55,284 nt of DNA. It comes from UBA4615 sp046046245. GTDB taxonomy: Bacteria > Pseudomonadota > Gammaproteobacteria > Burkholderiales > Burkholderiaceae_E. The translations under genes and the position numbers were made by a program. The first letter of the stretch is position 1, and every line of letters starts with the position of its first letter. Below, one piece after another: positions 33,631 to 41,021 of the stretch. The notes under the pieces were generated by a model. The model was not told the origin of the DNA. It saw nothing but the letters and a program-made list of their open reading frames with translations, and searched no databases. Location: assembly GCA_046046245.1 (NCBI GenBank), contig JBJOKE010000081.1:1-55284 (forward strand). The letters are read 5' to 3'.

Positions 33631-33726
33631 CTATCGCTCGAACGGATCGAAGTCGCGGTCGGCGCGCAGCAGCGTGAATCCGTCGAGGGTGCAACGGGTC
33701 GCGATGATCGTGTTGCAGTCGCGACC
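33631..33726 (-). pseudogene. 3' fragment of a VapC/PIN-domain toxin gene
   Basis: The last 31 codons of a leftward frame read RDCNTIIATRC...GFTLLRADRDFDPF then stop. This matches the C-terminus of PIN-domain VapC toxins: the N-x-x-I-A-T helix, a GFTLL strand and the final D-x-D-F with acidic residues of the metal site. The rest of the toxin, including its N-terminal Asp, is absent; upstream bases belong to spacer and then the end of the dioxygenase gene. No antitoxin is seen. It is therefore a remnant. Confidence 0.5.
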
Positions 33727-33769
33727 CGATGCGTCGAGATCGCCTTCCCAGGCGAGCCTGCTCGGGCGC

Positions 33770-34897
33770 TCAGATGCTGAGATCGAGCCGGTTGTAGGCC
33801 CGCATCGTCGCCCGCGCCGCGTCGTCCCAGCGGTAGCCGAGCCCCGCGTCCGCGTGGGGTCGATAGACGAAGGGCGTCTCCTGCGGATACCGCTGCCGTC
33901 GTGCGTCGATGCCGTAGCCGATCACGCGGGCGCGCTCGCGGATCCGGGCCTCGTCGAAGACGGCGGGCGCGGCGTGCAGGCCTCCGCCCTGGACGCCGAG
34001 CACCGAGCGGCGCCGGTGGAAGCCCAGGTTCAGCGTCAGCCGCCAGTCGGGGCTGGTGTTCGCGAACGATCCGTGGACCGCCTGGCGGTTGGTGATCGCG
34101 ACGTCGCCCGGCGCGCAGACGATCGGTACCGCGTCGGGCAGTCGGTCGGAGCCGGCGGCCGCGCACATCGCCTTGATGTCCACGCGGCGGAGCTTGTGCG
34201 AGCCGGGCACGACCCAGACGCCGTTGGCGGGGGTGCAGCCGTAGAGCTGCGCCATGAAGTTGAAGCCGTGCGTGCCCTCGTCCCAGTCGGGCGCGTCCCA
34301 GTGGGTGACGCCGTCGCGGTGCCAGGCGACCGACGCGCCGAGCCCGGGGGCCTTGATGAACAGCGCCTCGTTGAACGGGACGAAGTCATCGCCGTTGACG
34401 GCGGCCGCGACCGCCAGCAGGTCGGGGTGGCCGTAGACGCGCAGGTGCGCCTCCGAGAACTGCAGCGGCCCGAGGATCAGGTACACGATCTCGTCGGGCG
34501 CGTCGGCGGCGGCCTGCGGCTCGTGCATCTTCACCGGATGCCGGCCGTTGGCGAGCGTCGTGCCGCCGAACGGATCGGCGAGCGGCTTCGACCAGAACAG
34601 CGTCGGCGCCTCCCGGTCGACGCCGATCGCGGGGCGACCGCGGGCGTCCACCGTCGCGTCGCGCCTGACCGGCAGGCGCTCGAGCACGTTCTCGCGGATG
34701 TCGCGCTCGATGTCGGCGAGCTCCTCCGTCCCGAGCACGCCCTCGAGCACGTAGAACCCCACGCGCCAGTAGGCCTCGAGGATGTCGGGATGGATGCGGC
34801 CGTCGGCGGCGCGGCGCACCGGCCCGCGGTTGCCGAGCGACATCGCGCGGCGCTCGCCGTCGCGAAGGTAGTCGCGCATCGTCGTCTCGATCGTCAT
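33770..34897 (-). CDS. phytanoyl-CoA dioxygenase family protein
   Basis: This 375-residue protein belongs to the PhyH-type Fe(II)/2-oxoglutarate dioxygenases, which hydroxylate substrates such as fatty acyl-CoAs or small metabolites. The iron-binding HxD is in SVAWHRDGVTHWD and the distal His in RQAVHGSFANTS; a 2-oxoglutarate-binding Arg likely lies in DWRLTLNLGFHRR. The ATG at 34897 has a GGAGG ribosome site, and an upstream frame is low-complexity. It is the last intact gene of the leftward GntR-headed operon, 26 bases after pirin. Context suggests hydroxylation of a branched or unusual acyl substrate before beta-oxidation, which is inference. Confidence 0.88.
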   Translation of the reverse strand: MTIETTMRDYLRDGERRAMSLGNRGPVRRAADGRIHPDILEAYWRVGFYVLEGVLGTEELADIERDIRENVLERLPVRRDATVDARGRPAIGVDREAPTLFWSKPLADPFGGTTLANGRHPVKMHEPQAAADAPDEIVYLILGPLQFSEAHLRVYGHPDLLAVAAAVNGDDFVPFNEALFIKAPGLGASVAWHRDGVTHWDAPDWDEGTHGFNFMAQLYGCTPANGVWVVPGSHKLRRVDIKAMCAAAGSDRLPDAVPIVCAPGDVAITNRQAVHGSFANTSPDWRLTLNLGFHRRRSVLGVQGGGLHAAPAVFDEARIRERARVIGYGIDARRQRYPQETPFVYRPHADAGLGYRWDDAARATMRAYNRLDLSI

Positions 34898-34923
34898 CGT
34901 CTCCTCCCTGTCGCGGTCCGTGC

Positions 34924-35787
34924 TCAGTCGGGCAGCGGGATGCGTTCGGTCTCGCCGTCGATCCGCCCGAACGCGTCGGCACGCCAGCGCGCCTTCGCGG
35001 CCTCGATCCGTTCGCGCTCGCTCGACACGAAATTCCACCAGACGAAGCGCGGGCCGTCGAGCGGCGCACCGCCGAAGACCGCGATCCGTGCACCGGTGCC
35101 GGTGCGCATCACCGCCGGCGCACCCGCCTCGACGCAGGCGAGGCGACCGGCGTCGACCGGCGTGCCGTCGAGTTCGACCGAGCCCTCGACGACGTAGAGC
35201 GCGCGCTCCGCGTGGTCGGCAGGCATCGCGAGCGAGGCACCCGCATCGAGCGTGCCCGCCGCGTAGAGCGTCGGGCTCGCGACCGGCACCCGCGAGCGCA
35301 GGCCCCAGGCGTCGCCGGCCACGATCGCGAGCCGCGCGCCGGCCGCGGCAAGGACGGGGACCTCGGACGCCGGCACGTGGACGAACGAGGGCGCGTCCTC
35401 CTCGCGCTCGCGCGGCAGCGCGACCCAGACCTGCAGTCCGTGCGAGCGTGCCGGCGCGCCGCGCCTCGGTCCGGGCGCCCGCTCCGAGTGGACGATGCCG
35501 CGGCCGGCGACCATCCAGCCGACCTCGCCCGGCCGGATCGGCTGCACGCTGCCCAGGCTGTCGCGATGCAGGATCTCTCCGTCGAACAGCCAGGTCACGG
35601 TGGCCAGCCCGATGTGCGGGTGGGGGCGCACGTCGGCGTCCTCGGCGCGCGCGAGCGTGACGGGGCCGAAATGGTCGAAGAAGACGAAGGGGCCGACGGC
35701 ACGCAGGCGGGCCGTCGGCAGCGCGCGCCTCACGGCGAAGCCGGGCGAGAGCTCGCGCAGGGCGGGGTCGAGGACGGTCACGGCCAT
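34924..35787 (-). CDS. pirin family protein
   Basis: This 287-residue bicupin has the pirin metal site: FVFFDHFGP, the RPHPHIGLATVTWLFDG His cluster, and IVHSERAP with the further His and Glu. The C-terminal cupin contains DAGRLACVEAGAPAV and FVWWNFVSSERERIEAAK, typical of the family. Pirins can act as quercetin 2,3-dioxygenase-like enzymes or as redox-sensing regulators; in bacteria a role modulating pyruvate or acyl-CoA metabolism has been reported. Here it sits between acyl-CoA dehydrogenase and dioxygenase genes in one operon. Its exact role is open. Confidence 0.9.
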   Translation of the reverse strand: MAVTVLDPALRELSPGFAVRRALPTARLRAVGPFVFFDHFGPVTLARAEDADVRPHPHIGLATVTWLFDGEILHRDSLGSVQPIRPGEVGWMVAGRGIVHSERAPGPRRGAPARSHGLQVWVALPREREEDAPSFVHVPASEVPVLAAAGARLAIVAGDAWGLRSRVPVASPTLYAAGTLDAGASLAMPADHAERALYVVEGSVELDGTPVDAGRLACVEAGAPAVMRTGTGARIAVFGGAPLDGPRFVWWNFVSSERERIEAAKARWRADAFGRIDGETERIPLPD

Positions 35788-35830
35788 CGGTGTCTCCCGG
35801 GGCGCGAGGCGCGGGGCGAGGCGCCCGAGT

Positions 35831-37051
35831 CTACGCGCCAGACAGCCGCTCCAGGTGCCAGGCCTCGTCGCCCAGCAGGTTCGCGAAGCCGATCAGCCGC
35901 TTCGCGAGCTGCCCGAACGGCAGCTCGTCGGTCATGCCGATCGCGCCGTGCAGCTGGATGCCGTCTTCCCCGCAGGCACGAGCGGCGGGCCCCACGAAGG
36001 CCTTCGCCAGCGAGACCGCGCGGCGACGCGCGGCCGGCGCGTCGCCGAGCCGCTCGACGGCCGCGCCGGCGATCGCGCGCGACTGCTCCATCGCGGCCCA
36101 CAGGTCCACCAGCCGGTGCCGCAGCACCTGGTTCGCGGCGAGCGGACGACCGAACTGGCGACGCTGCTGCAGGTACGTGCGGGTCGCATCGATCACCGCG
36201 GCCATCGTGCCGACCGCCTCGGCGCATGCGAGCGCGGTCGCGGTGTCGAGCGCATGCTCGACCGCGGACCATGCATCGCCGGGCGAGTCGAGCCGTGCGT
36301 CGGCGGGCACGCGCACGCCGTCGAGCCGCAGGTCCGCGGCCTGGCGGCCGTCGTAGGTGGGCAGCGAACGCCGTGCGAGACCGGGTGCGTCGCAGGGCAC
36401 CGCGAAGAGCGCGAGGCCCTCGGTCGAACGCGTGTCGCCGGACTCGCGGGCGAGCACGATCAGCACGTCGGCCGCGCCGCCGCCGAGCACGAGGGTCTTC
36501 GTGCCGTCGAGGACCCAGCCGTCGCCGGCACGGACCGCACGGGTCGCGACGTCGAACGCGTCGTGGCGGCCCTGCGGCTCCCAGCAGGCGAGCGCGAGCA
36601 GGGTCCGGCCCTCGCCGAGGCCGGCCAGCAGCGCGGCGCGGTGCGCGGCGGCCGAGGCCGCCACGGTCCCGCCGCTGCCGGGCTCGAGGCCCCGGTCGGC
36701 GTCGCCCGTCCCGGTGTGGGGCCGGTGCAGCCACGCAAGCGCCGGCGCCGCGAGCCCGACGTTCGCGAGCCAGGGCTCCACCGCGGCGACGCGGCCGAGC
36801 GCCTGCGCGACCACCTCGGCGTCGCCGGCGTCGCCCAGGCCTCCGCAGTCCTCGGGCAGCCCGAGCGCGAGCCAGCCCATCTCGGCGAATGCGGCCCAGC
36901 GTTCGCGCGAGAAGCCGTCGGCGGTGGCCATCGACGCGCGGCGCGCGTCGGCCGGACAGTCGCGCTCGACGTAGCGGGCCGCGGCCTCGCGCAGCATCGC
37001 GCGTTCCTCGGTGTCGCGCGCATCGGCGCCGTCTGCGATCGTCGTGTCCAT
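35831..37051 (-). CDS. acyl-CoA dehydrogenase, likely small (non-catalytic) subunit of a heteromeric enzyme
   Basis: This 406-residue ACAD has the fold (LREAAARYVERDCPADARRA at the start; GMTDELPFGQLAKRL near the end) but lacks the IxEG/IxxGSSE segment that normally carries the catalytic base at the C-terminus. The middle (VLRHRLVDLWAAMEQSRA and FGRPLAANQ) is recognisable. Such divergent ACADs pair with a full partner to form alpha2beta2 enzymes, as for PimC/PimD and mycobacterial FadE pairs. The partner is probably the next gene upstream (37055-38260), three bases away. FAD sharing across the interface is expected in that case. Substrate unknown. Confidence 0.85.
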   Translation of the reverse strand: MDTTIADGADARDTEERAMLREAAARYVERDCPADARRASMATADGFSRERWAAFAEMGWLALGLPEDCGGLGDAGDAEVVAQALGRVAAVEPWLANVGLAAPALAWLHRPHTGTGDADRGLEPGSGGTVAASAAAHRAALLAGLGEGRTLLALACWEPQGRHDAFDVATRAVRAGDGWVLDGTKTLVLGGGAADVLIVLARESGDTRSTEGLALFAVPCDAPGLARRSLPTYDGRQAADLRLDGVRVPADARLDSPGDAWSAVEHALDTATALACAEAVGTMAAVIDATRTYLQQRRQFGRPLAANQVLRHRLVDLWAAMEQSRAIAGAAVERLGDAPAARRRAVSLAKAFVGPAARACGEDGIQLHGAIGMTDELPFGQLAKRLIGFANLLGDEAWHLERLSGA

Positions 37052-37054
37052 CGT

Positions 37055-38260
37055 TCAGAGTCCCAGGACCTGCTTGGCCAGCAGCTCGTGCTGGATCTCG
37101 CTGCTGCCGCCGGCGATCGTGTAGCCGCGCGTGACCAGCCGGCGCGACGACGCGGCGGGCGCGTACGGGTGGCGCTCGACGAGCGGCGGCGCGTCCGGGT
37201 CGGGCAGCTCGTGGAGCGCGCGCTCGTCGAAGGGCAGGGTCTGCGGACCGAGCGCGTCGACCGCCAGGGTCTCGATCTCCTGGATCAGCCGGCTGCCGGT
37301 GAGCTTGAGCATGCCGGTCTCGGGCCCGAGCCGGCGACCGGCCTCGGCCTGCAGCCGGAAGCGCATCACCGTCGCCGCGAGCGCCTCGAGCCGCACCTCG
37401 AGCTGCGCGAACCGCGTGCGGAACCAGGGGCGCTCGACGAGCGGCACCCCGGCCTCGCGGACGCTCTCGCCGATCGCGCGGACCTTCGCGAGCCGCCGCC
37501 GGTTCTCGGCGACCCGTGCGAGGTTCAGCCGCTCGAACTCGAGCAGCGACTTCGCGATCGTCCAGCCCTGGTTCTCGGCGCCCACGCGGTTCACGACGGG
37601 CACGCGCACGCCGTCGAGGAAGACCTGGTTGAACAGGTGCCAGCCGTGGATGCCCACGATCGGCCGCAGCGACACGCCCGGCGTCGCCATGTCGATCAGC
37701 AGGAAGCTGATGCCTTCCTGCGGGCGCGCGTCGGTGTCGGTGCGGACCAGGCAGAAGATCCAGTTCGCGTGGTGGGCCGACGAGGTCCAGATCTTCGAGC
37801 CGTCGACCACGTAGTGGTCGCCGTCGCGGACCGCGCGGGTCTTCAGCGACGCGAGGTCGGAGCCCGCCTCGGGCTCGGAGTAGCCCTGGCACCAGGCGTG
37901 CTCGAGCGACACCATCCTCGGCAGGAAGTGCCGCTTCTGCGCGTCGTCGCCGAAGCGGATCAGCACCGGGCCGATCATCTCCCAGGTCAGGCCGCCGTAC
38001 TCGGGCGCGTGTGCGAGCACCAGCTCCTCCTGGAACACCGCGCGCTGCGCCGGACTCCAGCCGGTGCCGCCCCATTCGACGGGCCAGTGCGGCACCAGCC
38101 AGCCGCGATCGCGCAGCGCCGCCTCCCAGACGCGGACCTCGGCCTTCGACGGATCGATGCCGAGCCGCACCTTCTCGCGGACGGCCTCGGGCAGCGCGTC
38201 GCGGACGAATGCGCGGATCTCGGCGCGGAACGCGTCGAACGACGCGGGTGCCCGGCTCAT
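37055..38260 (-). CDS. acyl-CoA dehydrogenase, likely large subunit
   Basis: This 401-residue flavoenzyme introduces a 2,3-double bond into acyl-CoA. Features include WPVEWGGTGWSPAQR, FLPRMVSLEHAWCQGYSEPEAGSDLAS (FAD-binding region), KIWTSSAHHANW and GYTIAGGSSEIQHELLAKQVLGL at the C-terminus. The base position of the medium-chain type (IYEGT) reads IAGGS, so the catalytic Glu is likely elsewhere, as in the PimC/FadE alpha subunits. The start overlaps the preceding dehydrogenase gene stop (ATGA) and the stop lies three bases from the smaller subunit gene. The pair probably forms one heteromeric enzyme. The ATG at 38260 was chosen because the longer frame continues into the upstream gene in the wrong frame. 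Confidence 0.9.
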   Translation of the reverse strand: MSRAPASFDAFRAEIRAFVRDALPEAVREKVRLGIDPSKAEVRVWEAALRDRGWLVPHWPVEWGGTGWSPAQRAVFQEELVLAHAPEYGGLTWEMIGPVLIRFGDDAQKRHFLPRMVSLEHAWCQGYSEPEAGSDLASLKTRAVRDGDHYVVDGSKIWTSSAHHANWIFCLVRTDTDARPQEGISFLLIDMATPGVSLRPIVGIHGWHLFNQVFLDGVRVPVVNRVGAENQGWTIAKSLLEFERLNLARVAENRRRLAKVRAIGESVREAGVPLVERPWFRTRFAQLEVRLEALAATVMRFRLQAEAGRRLGPETGMLKLTGSRLIQEIETLAVDALGPQTLPFDERALHELPDPDAPPLVERHPYAPAASSRRLVTRGYTIAGGSSEIQHELLAKQVLGL

Positions 38261-39453
38261 GCCCGGCCTCCGCGCTGGAAGACGCGCTTGCCGATCGCCG
38301 CGCGGTGGACCTCGGAGGCGCCGTCGTAGATGCGGAACGGCCGCAGCCGCTGCGCGATCATCGCGATCGGCTGGTCGGTGCACATGCCCATCGCGCCGGT
38401 CATCTGGCAGGCGCGATCGGCGACGCGGTTCAGCGCCTCGGAGACGAAGACCTTGGCCATCGAGGAGTGGTGTCGGATCGACTCGCCCTCGTCCAGCCGG
38501 CGCGCGACGTCGGCGGTCATCAGGCGCGACGCGTACAGGTCGATGTGCGAGTCGGCGACCATCGCCTGGATCTGCTGGTGCTCGGCGAGCCGGGCGCCGA
38601 AGGAGTCGCGCCGGGCCGCGTAGTCGGTGGCGAGCTCGATCGCGCGCGAAGCCAGCCCGATGCCGCGCATGCAGTGGAACAGGCGCGCGCCCTCGAGCCG
38701 CAGCTGCGCGTAGTCGAAGCCGCGGCCGGCCTCGCCGATCAGCGCGTCGGCGGGCAGCCGGCAGTCGACGAGCCGAACCTCGCCGTGGCCGCCGGGCGCG
38801 AAGCTGTCGATCGACGGGATGTCGCGGACGAACCGCCAGCCCGGGTTCGTCGTGTCGACGAGGAACCAGCTCGCGCCTTCCTCGGCGCGCGCGACGACGA
38901 TCGCGAACGCGGCGCCCAGCGCGCCCGACGCGAACCACTTGTGACCGTCGAGCACCCAGTCGTCGCCGTCGCGGCGCGCACGGGTCGACAGCATCCGCGG
39001 GTCGGAGCCGACCCCGGGCGCGGGCTCGGTCATCGCGAAGGCCGAGCGGATCTCGCCGGCCATCAGCGGCGCGAGCCAGCGCTCGCGCTGCGACGGCGCG
39101 GCGAGCTTCATCAGCGTGTCGATGTTCGGCTGGTCGGGCGCCTGGCAGCCGAGCGCGCCCGCGCCGAGCACGCTGCGGCCGCATTCCTCGAAGACGCGCG
39201 CGCAGTCCTGCCAGCCGAGGCCGAGACCGCCGGCCTCGACGGGCAGCTGCGGCGCGAGCAGGCCGCGGCGGCGGGCCTCGGCGCGCAGTTCGCGGGTGAC
39301 CGCGTCGAGCCAGGCGATATCGTGGCCGCGCGACCAGTCCTCGCGCGGGATCGCGCACTCGTCGACGAAGGCACGCACGCGCGCGCACAGGGCGTCGAGC
39401 TCGGCCGCGGGCAGCCGCGCGCGGGGCCCGGTGGCGGTGTCGGAGACGGGCAT
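38257..39453 (-). CDS. acyl-CoA dehydrogenase (ACAD10/11-like or CaiA-like)
   Basis: This 398-residue ACAD has LPVEAGGLGLGWQDCARV, AFAMTEPAPGVGSDPRML (FAD-binding), KWFASGALGAAFAIVV, RDSFGARLAEHQQIQAM and a C-terminal RIYDGASEVHRAAIGKRVF. The IYDG motif carries Asp where the medium-chain type has Glu, a pattern shared with the ACAD10/11 and CaiA-like groups. It differs clearly from the two neighbours, so the operon encodes two distinct dehydrogenation steps. The four-base overlap with the next gene indicates coupling. The substrate may be a branched or hydroxylated acyl-CoA, which is inference from the group. Confidence 0.9.
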   Translation of the reverse strand: MPVSDTATGPRARLPAAELDALCARVRAFVDECAIPREDWSRGHDIAWLDAVTRELRAEARRRGLLAPQLPVEAGGLGLGWQDCARVFEECGRSVLGAGALGCQAPDQPNIDTLMKLAAPSQRERWLAPLMAGEIRSAFAMTEPAPGVGSDPRMLSTRARRDGDDWVLDGHKWFASGALGAAFAIVVARAEEGASWFLVDTTNPGWRFVRDIPSIDSFAPGGHGEVRLVDCRLPADALIGEAGRGFDYAQLRLEGARLFHCMRGIGLASRAIELATDYAARRDSFGARLAEHQQIQAMVADSHIDLYASRLMTADVARRLDEGESIRHHSSMAKVFVSEALNRVADRACQMTGAMGMCTDQPIAMIAQRLRPFRIYDGASEVHRAAIGKRVFQRGGRA

Positions 39454-39466
39454 CGGGGGCTCCGGA

Positions 39467-40198
39467 TCAGGTGCGCAGCCGGTCGAGGCCGATGCGCGCG
39501 GGGACGAAGGACTCGAACCAGGCTTCGGGCGTCGTGCCCGCGTAGGCCGCGCGCAGCGCGGCCTTGATCGCGAACACGCCCTCGGCGGGGAAGGTGGCGA
39601 TCTCGGCCGCGCGCTCCAGGCAGCGCGGCAGCACGCGTTCCGGCGGCACGACCTCGGTCACCACGCCCAGGCGCAGCAGCTCGGCCGCGCCCACGCGGTC
39701 GCCGGTCAGAACGAGGCGCGCGGCCACCGCGGCCGAGTGGCGCAGCCGCAGCCACGCGAGGTTGTTCGGCGCGGCCATGCCCAGCCGCACCTCGGCGACC
39801 TGCAGGAACGCATCCTCGCCGCAGACCGCGAGGTCGCCGGCGATCGCGAGCGCCGCGCCGCCGTTGATCGCGTGACGCTCGAGCGCCACCAGCAGCACGG
39901 CGTCGAGCGAGGCGAGGGTGGCGTGCACGCGGCGCCAGCGCGCCGGGAAGTCGGCCAGCCAGTCGGGCTTCGGCGTCGCGCCGAAGGCCTTCAGGTCCAG
40001 CCCGGAGCAGAACGACCCGCCCGCGCCGCGCAGCACCACCGCGCGCAGCGTCGCGTCCGCGCGGACCGCGTCGAGCGCCGCCTGCAGGTCGGCGGCGAGC
40101 GTGCCGTCGATCGCGTTGCGGCGGTCCGGCCGGTTCAGCACGACCTCCGCCCAGCCGTCGTGCCGCGCGAGCAGCACCGCCGGATTCCGTCCGTCCAT
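39467..40198 (-). CDS. enoyl-CoA hydratase/isomerase family protein
   Basis: This 243-residue crotonase-fold protein hydrates or isomerises enoyl-CoA. The first oxyanion loop is in GAGGSFCSGLDLKAFG and the second in ALERHAINGGAALAIAGDL; ECH catalytic Glu positions fall near EVRLGMAAPNNL, where one of the two usual glutamates is seen and the other position is Ala/Pro, so it may be an isomerase or another crotonase rather than a classical hydratase. NRPDRRNAIDG near residue 23 is typical. The ATG at 40198 lies 29 bases after the GntR gene stop. It fits a beta-oxidation role with the three dehydrogenases. Confidence 0.88.
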   Translation of the reverse strand: MDGRNPAVLLARHDGWAEVVLNRPDRRNAIDGTLAADLQAALDAVRADATLRAVVLRGAGGSFCSGLDLKAFGATPKPDWLADFPARWRRVHATLASLDAVLLVALERHAINGGAALAIAGDLAVCGEDAFLQVAEVRLGMAAPNNLAWLRLRHSAAVAARLVLTGDRVGAAELLRLGVVTEVVPPERVLPRCLERAAEIATFPAEGVFAIKAALRAAYAGTTPEAWFESFVPARIGLDRLRT

Positions 40199-40227
40199 CG
40201 TCACCTCCCTCGTGCAGGGCCGCCGCG

Positions 40228-40983
40228 TCAGGCGCGCAGCGTGACCCGCCAGTCCATCATGTCCGCGCGGCAGTCGGTCTCGCTGTGCGCGATCGGGCGC
40301 TGGTCCCAGCCGATCGTCGTGGTGACGATCCGCAGCACAGGCGCGCCCTCGGTGTAGTCCAGCCGCTTCGCGAGCCGCGCGTCGGCGAGCGCGGCCAGCA
40401 CGCGCACGCGGGTCGCCGCGCTGCGCAGCCCGAGCCCCGCCTCGATCGCGGTCGCGACGTCGGTCTCGGCGAGGTCCTGCGCGGCGAGGCGGTCGGCGAT
40501 CTCGGGCGTGCACCAGGTGGTGCCGAGCACGAAGGGCACGTCGTCGCGGAAGCGCAGCACCGTGACCGCGCCCACCGGCGCGCCCTCGGCGATGTCGAGG
40601 GCACGGGCGATCTCGCGCGGCGCCTTCACGGTGCGGTGGGACAGCAGCCGGCCGTGTGCTCGGTGGCCGCGCTTGCGCATCGCCTCGAGCACGCCCACCA
40701 ACGGGCCCTGCGCCTGGCCGCGGCCCGGTCGGGTCACGTAGGAACCCTTGCCGTTGACGGTCTCCACCAGCCCCGAGGCGTTGAGCTCGGCGAGCGCCTG
40801 CCGCACCGTGATGCGGCTCACGCCGAAGCGGGCGATCAGCGCGGACTCCGAGGGCAGGCGCTCGCCGGCGGCCAGCCGTCCGTCGAGGATGTCCGAGCGC
40901 AGCGTGTCCCGCACCTGCGCGAACAGGGGTGCGGGTCCGCCCAGCGTGGCGGTGTCCGCGAAACGGAGGCTTGCGTCGCTCAT
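40228..40983 (-). CDS. GntR family regulator, HutC subfamily (UTRA domain)
   Basis: This 251-residue regulator has a GntR winged helix-turn-helix (about 20-85: LFAQVRDTLRSDILDGRLAAGERLPSES, GVSRITVRQALAELNASG, GKGSYV) and a UTRA ligand-binding domain (about 100-245: VKAPREIARALDIAEGAPVGAV, VLRIVTTTIGWDQRPIAHSETDCRAD). UTRA domains often bind acids, sugars or amino acids. It is the first gene of the leftward operon, and a 16-bp palindrome 3 bases from its ATG is the likely operator for both directions. With so little sequence upstream, its message may be leaderless or nearly so. Confidence 0.92.
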   Translation of the reverse strand: MSDASLRFADTATLGGPAPLFAQVRDTLRSDILDGRLAAGERLPSESALIARFGVSRITVRQALAELNASGLVETVNGKGSYVTRPGRGQAQGPLVGVLEAMRKRGHRAHGRLLSHRTVKAPREIARALDIAEGAPVGAVTVLRFRDDVPFVLGTTWCTPEIADRLAAQDLAETDVATAIEAGLGLRSAATRVRVLAALADARLAKRLDYTEGAPVLRIVTTTIGWDQRPIAHSETDCRADMMDWRVTLRA

Positions 40984-40998
40984 CTAACCTATTATGAT
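40971..40998 (+). promoter_or_regulatory. sigma-70 type promoter for the nitronate monooxygenase operon
   Basis: TTGCGT (40971-40976) and TATGAT (40993-40998) are separated by 16 bases, a good spacing. Transcription would start near 41005. The -10 lies inside the palindrome 40987-41002, so a bound regulator would block it. The -35 lies within the start of the gntR gene. Confidence 0.6.
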
Positions 40999-41002
40999 AG
41001 GT
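40987..41002. promoter_or_regulatory. 16-bp palindromic operator (ACCTAT-TATG-ATAGGT)
   Basis: Perfect 6-bp arms ACCTAT and ATAGGT flank the four-base core TATG, 3 bases from the gntR start and over the rightward -10 box. Size and symmetry fit a HutC-type GntR binding site. It is the only such palindrome in the short gap, which makes it the likely switch for both operons. Confidence 0.65.
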
Positions 41003-41021
41003 CATGACAGGAGGAGGTCAA

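Noticed and set aside
41004..41021. ATG at 41004 as the nitronate monooxygenase start
   Set aside because: The predicted transcription start at about 41005 lies at or after it, and AGGAGG precedes the GTG at 41022.
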